From positions 126,730,891-126,786,890 of the forward strand of contig CM043947.1 in NCBI GenBank assembly GCA_014529385.2: a stretch of 56,000 nucleotides of DNA. The letters run 5' to 3'. Below, piece after piece: positions 31,326 to 40,793 of the stretch. The notes beneath the pieces were generated by a model. That model ran no database searches. It was not told where the DNA came from and saw only the letters and a list, made by a program, of their open reading frames with translations. The DNA is from Adiantum capillus-veneris (taxonomy: Eukaryota > Streptophyta > Polypodiopsida > Polypodiales > Pteridaceae). Numbering within the stretch: the stretch's first letter is position 1; every line of letters begins with the position of its first letter. A program made the translations under genes and the position numbers.

Positions 31326-32728
31326 AAGGTTTTCTTTCTTTAGATGAATCATGAAGCCCATTAGAAAAACCTCAAAAGTGCTACAATTTGACCCTGATGC
31401 TAAGACATATGTTTGCACAATTTCAAGGGCCTTCATAATGACCAGAGGGCATCCTTTGAGAAAGAGCAGGGAGTCATCTGCAAAGAGCTTAGCCAAAAGT
31501 TGGTCATTGTGTAGAGTTAGCACTTGAATCTCCCCTTTAGCTGCACTGGTCTACCGTGAGGATGGGATCCAGTGGCAACATTTGAGGGGCAAGTGGGCAA
31601 CCCTGCTTCATAGATCTTTTTACCTCAAAGACCCCTACAATCCTTTCATTGAAGAGGAGCTCCGATTGGCTACAAGCACAAAGAGCGATGACCAGTCGGT
31701 ACATTCGGGGCGCAAAGCCTAGTGACTTCCTAACATCTTCAATGAACGACCATGTCATCCTATTATAACCCTTATCCAGATTCAATTACAGGAGGACACA
31801 CTCTTGCTTAGTCACAGAAGCATATCCAATACCGACCATTGCACCAAAATGTTATCATAGATTGACCTTCCCTTTATAAATCCATGTTGGTGAGGAGTGA
31901 GGACTTTGTCTAGGAGGGGGAGAGCTTGAGGGCTATAGATTTGGTGATAATTTTATAGGCAACTGACATCATCGTTATGGGGTGCCAATGCTTCAAATGG
32001 GAACAACATACTTGTTTAGGGATAGGCTTGATGAGGCCTCTTTTAATGCTTACGTCCAAGACCCCATCAATCTGGGCTTGATTGGTCATTTGCGTGATTA
32101 GAGACTTAAGACCATCGCAGAATTCTCTGAAGATTCAATAGTTAATCCATCCCAACCAGGGGACCCGTCTTTGCCTAGGACTTGTAACGCAAGAGAGCAT
32201 TCATCTTCAATGAACACCTTCTCGAGAGACGGTTGGCTTCAGAGAGGGAAATCATTCTTTTGGCACTCCCAAGGAGAGTTGATCTGGCATTTTCCACCTC
32301 TTGGGAGCGATCCTCGTGCTGGCCTATGATCTGACATAGGTGGAACATTATCTGAGCCATTTCATTTGGATCATTAACATCTTTTCCATCACCATTTGTG
32401 AGTGAGTGTACCAAACCCCTATTTCTATTAACTTTGAGGGCCCAAGGTTTCTCTAGATTGGATTCTAACCTTACTCACCACCTCCGATTGTTTGGTGGTT
32501 AGTTAAGTCCCTTTTGGCTTCAAGCCATTTTCTGTGATCATCTTATGAAGCAGACCCTTCCTGTTTGGTGGTAAGAAGCTCAACTTCATCAGTGAGCTCC
32601 TTAAGACGTCCCTCCTGGTATTTTTTCCTTCTTGGACCTACAATTTTAATTTCTTTTCGCATACTCTTGATGAAAATATCCCAGGCCCTAGGGCTTCCTA
32701 AATCCACATCTTTACGAAGCTTGCTCAT
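31326..32728 (-). pseudogene. LINE ORF2 reverse transcriptase, broken and truncated
   Basis: On the minus strand, motifs occur in order across several frames: a YNRMTWSFIEDV block with LGFAPRMYRLV, then FEVKRSMKQGCPLAP, then the catalytic FADDSLLFL (31470-31485). These are RT motifs of L1-type LINEs. Upstream, 32175-32728 holds the helical linker between endonuclease and RT (HLCQII, RSTLLGSAKR). The copy stops about 130 bp after FADD at the junction with a plus-strand LINE tail, so thumb and zf-RVT are missing. Confidence 0.85.
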
Positions 32729-32833
32729 AGCTTTGAGGGTGAGGCTTTTGAAAAGTTGGTCCTTAAAGAGGTGAGCCCTAGACGAGATTAATTTCTTAGA
32801 CCCTTGGGGGAAATGATCTTCTCACTTTCTTTT

Positions 32834-33395
32834 TTAAAATTTGATGCGTAATGGCAGGTGATCCAAACTGCCCTGAGAGGTTATCATCTTTAATTCCAGA
32901 GCCATGGGGATAGCCAACCGGCTTGACGAGACCAATAACAGTGGCCTAATTGAGAAGCCGTACCGACATGTTAGAGGTTGGTGTATGTGAACTTGGGCAT
33001 GTTGCTGCAAAGATCTATCTCCCACAAGTCCATTAAGGCTCATTTTTAGAAGAGGCTTAACCATTTGGACCTTTCAGATCTAGCTAACATGTTGGATGCA
33101 CTAGTCCTATCTCTACTCTTTTCCACCATATTAAAGTATCCGGCACCAATAGCCATTCCACTTCAGCATAGAAGTCCTTGAGACACCCCCAAAGCTTGGC
33201 TCTATTATTCACCAAAGAGGGACCATATATGTTAATTATGGTGATAGTTTGATCTGCCCACTTAATCTTAACTCCTAGAGCTCTTCCCGAGGGATGATTC
33301 AACACCACTTTTGGTTCTAAATCTTTGTCCACCACCAACAAGACACCATTGTACCCACTAGCACCTTCTCTGTAAAAGATTGGCTTGGTCCCCAC
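32834..33395 (-). pseudogene. LINE ORF2 endonuclease (APE type), broken
   Basis: The first frame reads MGTKPIFYREGASGYNGVLL, then GRALGVKIKW and TITIINIYGP, the central pattern of the LINE apurinic-type endonuclease that nicks the target. A second frame (32834-33064) holds the C-terminal part. The first catalytic Glu region lies upstream in a more decayed stretch, 33396-33650. Frameshifts and stops preclude function. Confidence 0.75.
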
Positions 33396-33655
33396 GGCTT
33401 GCCATCTTTTGCTAGTAGCATCTAGGTGATGTTCTTGGATAGCTCAATAGTTAGCACTCTTATCTTTTCTCATTTCCTCTCAAGAAAGGGAGCTCTTTTT
33501 TAGGGTTTAAAGAATCTCTTCCAATTACTGAGAAAGGGGTACAAACTCCTCAACCTCCAGACATTCTACTTCCGTGCCCTCTTTCTAGTTATTCTCCTCC
33601 ATTGGGATCAATCCCATTCCCCTCTTTAATGTTGAGTTTTTTTAGGGTTAGCATC

Positions 33656-33713
33656 TCAAAGAGCCTGAAAGATGTTATCATAGAGGAGGGAGGATTTGGG
33701 AATATATGGCAGG
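33656..33713 (-). pseudogene. LINE ORF1 C-terminal end, left side of the split
   Basis: On the minus strand the frame that leaves 55286 resumes here after element 3 and ends in a TGA at 33656-33658. With one copy of the GCTTC duplication the frame stays open across the junction, which supports a single ORF1 that was split. Confidence 0.6.
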
Positions 33714-33718
33714 GCTTC
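33714..33718. repeat. Target site duplication, left, element 3
   Basis: GCTTC, repeated at 55281-55285. Confidence 0.85.
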
Positions 33719-33944
33719 TCTGCGCATCTATCGCACGTGTCAAAGTAAGGGACTTGCCGTACACTATGTGCGAGCCACAAATGGCTGCAAGCACACAACC
33801 AGACTAATCGAGCAAGGGTGTGTCACACACCGCCCTACATCGCCTTCGTGGAGGATTCCTCGCTGTGAAGAAGAGGGAGCTACCGCCGTGCCGAGCTCAA
33901 CCGCCTCGCCGTCGCCGTCGCCGTGCCGTCACAATGCTTGATCA

Positions 33945-34005
<61 letters not shown>

Positions 34006-34257
34006 GGAGATGAAGAAGAAGATAGAGATGGAACAAGAGCACTCTTCAATTGCACAAATGAGAGAATGAGTGATTTTTAGGTAAAGGTGACTTTTATATG
34101 AGCTCGCCCATTCACACTTGGGTGCCCATGCTTAGCCAACTAACCCTTGAATGTTCCAGTTAGAGTGCGCCTCTCATCGGCGATCACTCTTACCCTTTTC
34201 CTATTGGACCGACAAGCCCGGCCCATGACTACTAGAAGTGGACGCAGGTGGTTAACA
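33719..34257 (-). repeat. 3' LTR of element 3
   Basis: The minus-strand start TGTTAACCACC directly follows the polypurine tract. The far end reads TCTGCGCATC on the plus strand, where the other LTR has TGTGCGCATC, so the terminal dinucleotide is mutated. It contains GTC-rich and CT/CA runs. Confidence 0.9.
33945..34004. repeat. (CT)n(CA)n microsatellite in 3' LTR
   Basis: About 24 bp CT followed by 36 bp CA. The other LTR has a far longer compound run at the matching place (54879-55026). Confidence 0.95.
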
Positions 34258-34274
34258 TGCCCCCCTTCCTGAAG
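34258..34274 (-). other. Polypurine tract of element 3
   Basis: On the minus strand CTTCAGGAAGGGGGGCA, immediately upstream of the 3' LTR. Confidence 0.85.
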
Positions 34275-35429
34275 TAGATTCTGCCCTCGGAATATAACAG
34301 TGCAGTATCGGGATCCACGATAGGAGTACCTGTAGTAGAAGAAAAACAACATTGTGAAAGCTCAAAGGTAGCATGTGCAGGCGTGCAATAACGCATACAT
34401 GATATTCTAGCAAATGTAAAAAAAATAATGAATTATAACATTGCCAACTAGAAGAAGCGTAGTACCTGAATGAAATGCAATTGAGTTAAGGTCTATTAGG
34501 TTGATTCTAAGAGAAGTACACAAGAGCTAAGGCTAAAGTAAGTGCTTGACCAACGTCAATTAAAAAATGTCGACTAAAGAGTAGTTAACCCTAGCAATGT
34601 TCGTCGGGTCTAAAGACCAGTGATCTTGTCACTTATATCACTTAAGTGTGATCAACATAAAATACAAGGAAGTTTGTGCTATTTGCTTTTTTTTTTTGTC
34701 ATAGTTGCTAAAAGTAATTGGGGGACTCGAGGTCTCAAATACCAGTAAGCAGCTGGGAGACTCGAGGTCTCAAATACGAGCTTGAGCATAAACTAGCTGG
34801 GAGACTCGAGGTCTCAAATGCCAGCTTAACACATGGACTTCCACAACACAAGTCACACTTAGGTCGAATAAGCTAGAGAGAACTAAATCCTCATAGCCTA
34901 AAACATTACTAAAGTTACTACAATTAATGGACTATTTAGGAATTAAAGTCAGTAATTAAGTGGCGTAGTTTAGCCTAAGGTCGTGATACCTACTTAAAGC
35001 CAACTAATAGACCAAACTCAAAGACAAGAACAATGTAGTAGAAGTTTGAAAAAATTATAGCATCTAAATTGACAATGTCACAATTTCATAAATTTTATGC
35101 ATTGTTAGAAACTCAAATGACAAGATGCAAACATGTAACTGTGGAAAGCATAGATAAAAGAAAGTAGTACACCTGATATAATGGAGAACATCCGTTGTAA
35201 CATGTAAACATCCATTGTCGTTGTCCTTCGAAGGCATCCTTATGTAGTCACAAACTACACAATAGTCACACCAAACATCCACCTTCTAGAGACACATCAG
35301 TGGGAAGAGGTACCAACCCTTATTGAACACAATTAAACAACATAAGGAACCCTAACCTAATTATTTGCACTCCCCTTAGAGAGTCAAGGGAATAGGATAT
35401 TGTAGAGATTGGGGGGGGGAACCCTAAGG
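34275..35429 (-). other. Untranslated 3' region of element 3
   Basis: No coding motif. Three copies of GAGACTCGAGGTCTC, each able to form a 5-bp stem, lie at about 34722-34822. A T run (34686-34696) and A/T-rich DNA fill the rest. Confidence 0.5.
34722..34822 (-). repeat. Triplicated hairpin motif in element 3
   Basis: GCTGGGAGACTCGAGGTCTC and close variants occur three times, followed by AAATACCAG-like sequence. Spacings are about 33 and 44 bp. Each GAGAC...GTCTC pair can fold. Confidence 0.8.
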
Positions 35430-35808
35430 CTAAACCCCTATCTTGTCGTCGAGAAAAACAAAGTCATCATCCGTGAGACCATATGTGCCATCCGTGTAAT
35501 CAAGTAAATTGTCTTCATCATTAGAGGCACCAATGTTTACTAAGAAGGTCACTAGACGTCTATAGTCATCTTGGTTAAAAGGGTTAGGCTTGTGCAATGG
35601 GAGAGACGCTCTCTACTAAGTATGGATCATTCGTGGTCAAGAGACGTATAAGCCATTGTAACTCCTCAAAATTCCTCTCACATGCTAGCATGCCTACCAA
35701 ATCCCATTCACATGCAAGCACCAGAAAGACCATGTAGAACACTTGTAAAAAGTAACGAGGGTACCTCTCACCCAAGGCAGGAGTGGATGACTCTAGTGTA
35801 CTAGCCAT
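35430..35808 (-). pseudogene. Accessory acidic ORF of element 3 (one frameshift)
   Basis: On the minus strand a frame starts MASTLESSTPALGERYPRY at 35808, with a hydrophobic segment YFLQVFYMVFLVLACEW that could be membrane-associated. After a single frame change near 35590 it continues through PFNQDDYRRLVTFLV to an Asp-rich end (DGTYGLTDDDFVFLDD) and a TAG at 35430. The full product would be about 125 residues. No family is recognised. It lies between the extended pol frame and the 3' LTR, where some plant gypsy elements carry env-like or other accessory ORFs. An acceptor-like CTGTGTGTACAG sits three bases upstream of its ATG. Confidence 0.4.
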
Positions 35809-36083
35809 ATCTGTACACACAGATAGATGATGATTAGAGTGAAAATATTATAAGGGTCGTGTCACAAGGTCATGTCCTTGTACATAATGTGTTTTTATAA
35901 TTTTGTGTTATGTATAGAACTCGTAGATTTTCAGATTTTTGTTTGGTGGCTCTTGCTCTTTTACTTTTTTATTTTTTGTCTTGTGAGTATAAGGCTTTCT
36001 ATATACATTCCCTAGGACTGGAGATTGAGAGGTCAGGAGGAGGATTAAGAGGGAAGCAAGTGAACGATGGATGTCAGCAAACA

Positions 36084-36097
36084 CTCCCCCCTTCCTT
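36084..36097 (-). other. Internal polypurine-tract copy in element 3
   Basis: On the minus strand AAGGAAGGGGGGAG, nearly the same as the LTR-proximal tract AGGAAGGGGGGCA, and likewise followed by TGTT. It is about 1.8 kb upstream of the 3' LTR and could serve as a second plus-strand primer. Confidence 0.5.
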
Positions 36098-36411
36098 GGG
36101 TAGATCATACCTTTTGGAATGATGTCATCACCTTTTGAAATCAATTGTTCCAAGTTGTTATGGGTGAAGGCTTTAACCAATAGTTTTTTACCACCCTATG
36201 TGTTTCATCTACTTGCAAGGGTGGTAAGGTACTCTCCCATGATTTTATTTGCAACGTTGTTGTAGGTGGTGAACTTACAATGGGAGGTGCAAACTCTTCC
36301 TTGTTTGTATGTATATGTACAATGGTAGGTGGAGGTTGTGTTGAAGCTTCTATTTCAATATAGGAACTACATGAAGAGCAAGAAGCTTCATTTGACTTCC
36401 ATGTTCCTGAG

Positions 36412-36704
36412 CTAGGTGGAACAAGTCGTTCTTTCTTCGGTACCCAAACTATCTATGGAGCGGGTGTGTAGCATTCTGTGATTTTTTCTGTCCGCGATCG
36501 TCATTTTTTTTGGAGCTACAGGATTGGGCTTACATGGGTCAGGTGATAGGTAAGAGCACAATTTACATTTTGGCACCCAGATTTGATCATGTCCTTCATA
36601 GTAGCCTTGGGCTTCCAATAGTTTTCTAGGAATCCAATGCAACGTTTCTTTACATTTCTTGGGGCGAGTGGGACGTCTCTTACCAGGCTCCTATCTTTTA
36701 GCAC
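36412..36704 (-). pseudogene. Frame-shifted continuation of the post-integrase region
   Basis: Two overlapping frames follow directly on the 541-residue frame. One reads HWIPRKLLEAQGYYEGHD and IWVPKCKLCSYLSPDPCKPN, rich in Cys and Pro, and echoes the WVSK motif at the end of the preceding frame. This looks like the lost C-terminus of the same product after a frameshift near 36700. No family is recognised. Confidence 0.4.
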
Positions 36705-38316
36705 TAGCTATGGTCGCTAAAGAAGCTTTAGAGACCCACTTATATGTTTTCTTTGTTATATTATGATGGGTCTTGTGTGTCTCAAGCTTTATTTCAACTA
36801 CAGTAGTTGAAGCTCTAGAGAGTTGGGCTATGGGGACATATGGTTCAACCTCTTGGACATGCAATGTTTTGGGTTTTATTTCCTTAAGAGGCATTATCTC
36901 AAGGACTATGGCTTGAATGGTAGGGCTAGGAGTCGGTTTCTGCGTTGTGACACCCCCAGTCCCCCAATCAATAGTGCATTTGGTGGCCATCATCCACATG
37001 CGTCCTAGGTTTATATTACCCTCCATAGTTCCAACAGGCATGACAAAAAATTCTTGAGCTACAACCCCATTGGCATAGCTGACAGCAATGTGCCAGATTC
37101 CAAAAACCGCAGTTTTTTTCTTGTTGACACCCTTGACTTGGATAATACTCTCAGATAGAGATGGCTTTCCTAACTGACACCACACCCCATATGATAGCAG
37201 ATTATATTTAGCACCCGTGTCCAATAAGGCGTTATATAACACTTTTCCATAGGTGCTATTTAGCTCAATAGGGTATCGTAGAGGTGTATCAGAGTCCGAC
37301 CAATCATCCTCTATTTCAACGTGGAATGCATGTGTAACTCCAAGGTTGGCCTCTTGTTGGTGTCTTATGCGTTGTTGTCGCTCTTTAGCCTCAGCTTGAG
37401 CTTGTATCTTCTTCAATTCTGTTTGTGCCTTGGCTGCCTTTTTTTGATGGATGGCACGTAGCTCCTCTTGGATTAAAGGCTCATAATATCTTTTAAATTT
37501 GCTACCATTGAGGAATCTGATGGTTTCAACTCCATCAAGAGTCTCTAGACGAATGGTTCCTTGTGGGGTGATTTCACCTACTCTATATAGTCCTTTTCCC
37601 GCATTTTTCAACTTTTTCTTCTCGTTACGCACTCCATACATAAGGACTTTATCACCAACATTGATATCCTTGTTCTTTAGATGACCATCAAACCATTTCT
37701 TCCTTCTATCTTTCTCCACAAGTACGTTTTGCATAGCCAATTGCCTTTCTTCATCTAACCTCTCACGGATGTATAAGCGCTCAACTAAAGGGTTATTATC
37801 CCAACCTTCTTGTGAAGCTACACGTAGACTAGGAATTACAAAATCCTGCGGCATAATTGCTTCTTGGCCATATACCATTTTGAATGGTGTACAATTAATA
37901 GCCACTTTGTAATAAGTACGATAAGCCCATAGGGCTGAAGTCAGCTTCAAATCCCAATCTGCGCGATGAGCTTCCACCGTTTTGGTCAAGATAGAGAATA
38001 AGGTCTTGTTGGTACTCTCAGCTTGGCCATTTGCTTGTGGATAATAAGATGTGGACTTATGGTGAGCTATCATGAATTTGGTAGTGAGTTCTTTTATCAC
38101 TCCGTTTATAAAATGAGTGCCATTGTCACTCACAATCTCAAAGGGACAACCAAATCTTGTAATAATGTTCTCAAAGAGAAACTTGGCAGTTGACCTTGCA
38201 TTAGCCTTACGTGTCGCCCTGGCTTCCGCCCACTTTGTCACATAGTCAGTGGCAACGATAATATATCGAGATTGAGTGCTACGAACTGCTGGACTAATTG
38301 GGCCCACAAAGTCCAA
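36691..38316 (-). CDS. Integrase core fused to a second retropepsin-like domain (element 3)
   Basis: A 541-residue open frame. Residues 1-110 are the integrase core with Asp2 (DFVGP), Asp64 (SDNGTHF) and Glu100 (NGQAEST), that is D and D-35-E. Residues 110-280 include the typical AYRTYYK, TPFKMVYG and LNGSKFKRYYEP of the C-terminal module; no chromodomain follows. Residues 282-322 are charged and heptad-like (KKAAKAQTELKKIQAQAEAK). Residues 348-452 read as a retropepsin fold: strand YPIELNS, active site LLDTGAKYNLLS at 364-375, flap-like region to 425, then NINLGRMWM at 434-442 and a CTIDWGTG end. Residues 453-541 are unassigned. The integrase zinc region lies upstream in decayed frames. A protease-like domain after integrase is unusual; the normal position upstream of RT is also occupied. 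Confidence 0.85.
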   Translation of the reverse strand: MDFVGPISPAVRSTQSRYIIVATDYVTKWAEARATRKANARSTAKFLFENIITRFGCPFEIVSDNGTHFINGVIKELTTKFMIAHHKSTSYYPQANGQAESTNKTLFSILTKTVEAHRADWDLKLTSALWAYRTYYKVAINCTPFKMVYGQEAIMPQDFVIPSLRVASQEGWDNNPLVERLYIRERLDEERQLAMQNVLVEKDRRKKWFDGHLKNKDINVGDKVLMYGVRNEKKKLKNAGKGLYRVGEITPQGTIRLETLDGVETIRFLNGSKFKRYYEPLIQEELRAIHQKKAAKAQTELKKIQAQAEAKERQQRIRHQQEANLGVTHAFHVEIEDDWSDSDTPLRYPIELNSTYGKVLYNALLDTGAKYNLLSYGVWCQLGKPSLSESIIQVKGVNKKKTAVFGIWHIAVSYANGVVAQEFFVMPVGTMEGNINLGRMWMMATKCTIDWGTGGVTTQKPTPSPTIQAIVLEIMPLKEIKPKTLHVQEVEPYVPIAQLSRASTTVVEIKLETHKTHHNITKKTYKWVSKASLATIASAKR

Positions 38317-38319
38317 ACC

Positions 38320-38658
38320 CCATTTGTCAAATGGTTGTCACTTTAATAGGATGTAAAGGCATCTTATCCTTTTGATGTGTGATCTTGTAATGTTGGCATT
38401 CATCAGATCGTTTTGCAAAAAGTGATGCATCTTTGAATAAGGTAGGCCACCAATAGCCTAATTACAACACCTTTCTAGCTGTTAGTTCCCCCTGAGAAAT
38501 GTCCTCCGGCTATACCCATGTGGGCTTCTTGCATTTTGTATAAATACTCATCCTCACGGGCACAACATCTAAGAATATCATCCTACCCTAGCCTGTAGAG
38601 AGTTCCTGCAATGAGAGAATAAGGTTCACATTCTTTTAACAGTTTTTGAGCTATGTCC
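38320..38658 (-). pseudogene. Integrase zinc-binding region of element 3
   Basis: Across three frames the minus strand encodes LIAGTLYRLG, EAHMGIAGGHFSG (both His), WWPTLFKDA and a terminal SDECQH in which the first Cys of the CxxC pair has become Ser. Stops and frame changes are present. It joins the integrase core at 38316. Confidence 0.65.
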
Positions 38659-38841
38659 TTATTTACGAAGCTCTTTGGCTGGAAAACCATTAACTAGAAA
38701 GTTCACAATCTTCTCACTCCGTTCAGGCATGGTCTCCACTAGAAATAAGGAAGTATTGAGCAATTCATCATCGACTCCAAAAGGGGCTTGTATGCAAGAC
38801 AAATGATCCGCCATGACATGTCTTTTACTAGGTCTCACCAC
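38659..38841 (-). pseudogene. RNase H end of element 3, distal side of the insertion
   Basis: RPSKRHVMADHLSCI carries the conserved last Asp region of gypsy RNase H (ADHLS). It is the continuation of the RNase H frame at 47563-48093, separated by element 2. The remainder (DDELLNTSLFLVE) is the usual linker to integrase. Confidence 0.85.
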
Positions 38842-38846
38842 AATGA

Positions 38847-38851
38847 TAAAA
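38847..38851. repeat. Target site duplication, left, element 2
   Basis: TAAAA, matching 47571-47575. The adjacent LTR begins GTAATGGAA here against TGTAATGGAA at 45987, so one terminal base is lost. Confidence 0.8.
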
Positions 38852-40434
38852 GTAATGGAATTAGCCTATTCAACTTGAGAATAGCGGAAATTAATGAGAA
38901 TACTTTCGAGAAATAACTTTGTGAGCATAGCGGATAGACATAATTGAAGATAGCAACATAATCATAGCAATTAGTTAACTTGGCATGAACAATACTTTTG
39001 CAAGAGAGAGAATTTAGAGAACATGACAATAGTTGAGGACCGGATTTATGTGGAGCCGGTCCCCCCTCCAATAGGCATTTGTATTATGATTTCTCCCATT
39101 AAGAGAGACTTGTTACAATACATTCTTTGTGTTCCTTGTGACCTAGGTGATGCAATGAAGATGGAAAGCTTCATGCATCACAATCATAGCATAACATGAA
39201 CTTGAAGAAAGCTTTAATTGTCCCAAGCCTCAGTCCCAAGACCTCAAACACCTTCGAAGGTGGAGAGAGCTAGCAGGGAATGAGGGTAGGGAAGAGGAAG
39301 AAGAAACATTTCATAGGAGAAAGAACTAGTTCCTCACTTATCATACTCTTGTTGCTAGCATACATAATAGCATAGTAATGAAGAAGAAGGAGATGAAAAG
39401 CTCAAGCATTGAAGCATGGCTCTTGGTTGGATTTACACTCCATAGCCAAGAGTGTTGGTGTAGGCTCTCAACCTCTACTTGCTTGGAGAGGGAGCTCTTG
39501 CACTTTGCATAGCACACCATGAGAGTGATTGTGAGTGTGTGTGGGTGAGTATACCCCTCAAGCAAGCCCCTAGCTAGCTTGGGTCGACCCCCCCTTGTAG
39601 CTCATGCTTGAAGCTCATTGGACCCTCCCAGGCCTAGCCAATCATGAGCAGGAGGCATTACAAGCAGTAGGGGTAGCCTTGAGACAAGTGTCCCCCTTTC
39701 CTTTTTGAGAGAGAGGCCTAGATAAATGCTAAAACAATTAGATAATTCATGTAATTTATCATTGGACCCCTTTGAAACTTAGCCAATAGGCTTCAAGCAA
39801 CACATGAAAGTAACATGGGTAGGGCCCTGACATGTGTCCTTGCTGCCTCTTCAAGTTGGGGCTTCCCTTGTGTGTGTGAGTGGGTGTTCTCTCTCTAGCC
39901 CTTAGGAAAAGGGCTCGCCCCCCCTCTTGTAGGAATGCTTTTGACTTTAGGTGATCAAGCACCTTACTCACCAAGCATGACAAAGCACTTGAACTAGGGG
40001 TTGTTCCCACAAGCATCTCAGGCAAGCTTCTCAAGTACCTTAATCATGTAGCAAGTCAAGCACCTCAAGCATGGAGCCAGTCAAGCACCTCAAGCATCTT
40101 AATCAAGCACCTCAAGCATGACAAGCACCTCGAGCTTGGGCCGGGTTCCCACCTCAAGCTCAGCCCTAGCTTACCTAAGGTCAAAGGACTTTTACACACA
40201 TTTATTGGAGGTCTTCAATGAAGCTAACCCTAAGGTCTTATGCTCCATTGGTTAGCCTTGCTCTTTGATAGACCATCTCTCTTTTGGGCCCCTTTACCAT
40301 TGGCCCCGTGTTGAGATAGATCTATAAGCACATATCTATATCCTAACACTTGTTCCCGTTTATTCTCCCACATTAAGTGATCAATTTAATATGAGAAAAT
40401 CATTTGGGTTGGTTAGATATTAGATTTTATGACA
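38852..40434 (-). repeat. 3' LTR of element 2
   Basis: On the minus strand it starts TGTCATAAAATCTAATATC after the polypurine tract. It includes an array of CAAGCACCTCAAGCAT-type units (40040-40140, plus-strand reading), equivalent to the CTTGAG-rich block of element 1. Confidence 0.95.
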
Positions 40435-40447
40435 TTACCTCTCTCTT
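40435..40447 (-). other. Polypurine tract of element 2
   Basis: On the minus strand AAGAGAGAGGTAA, directly before the 3' LTR. Confidence 0.85.
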
Positions 40448-40793
40448 GAAATCATAGTCGTCCTCGACTATGAGGTAGAAGAGATAAAGTCTTAGTCATT
40501 AGTCAATCGTACTTAGCGGGTAAAGGATCCCTTTTTACCCTACAACATCTTTCCAAGATGGATGGCTAATCCATTTGGTGCTTGGGAGACATAGGTGCCG
40601 CAAGCATGTCTGCTCTTTAGTCCATTTCATTCTCCCAAAGTAGAGTGACAAATTCTACTTGGTGTTTGAGAGACGTCGTCATCACAAACATGATTCTAAG
40701 CATGCATACTAGTTAAATTTGTGCACAATTAAAAAGAGGACTAGTCATATAAGACAAAAACACGAGTCATTTAAAAGAAATTTGTACATTTGC

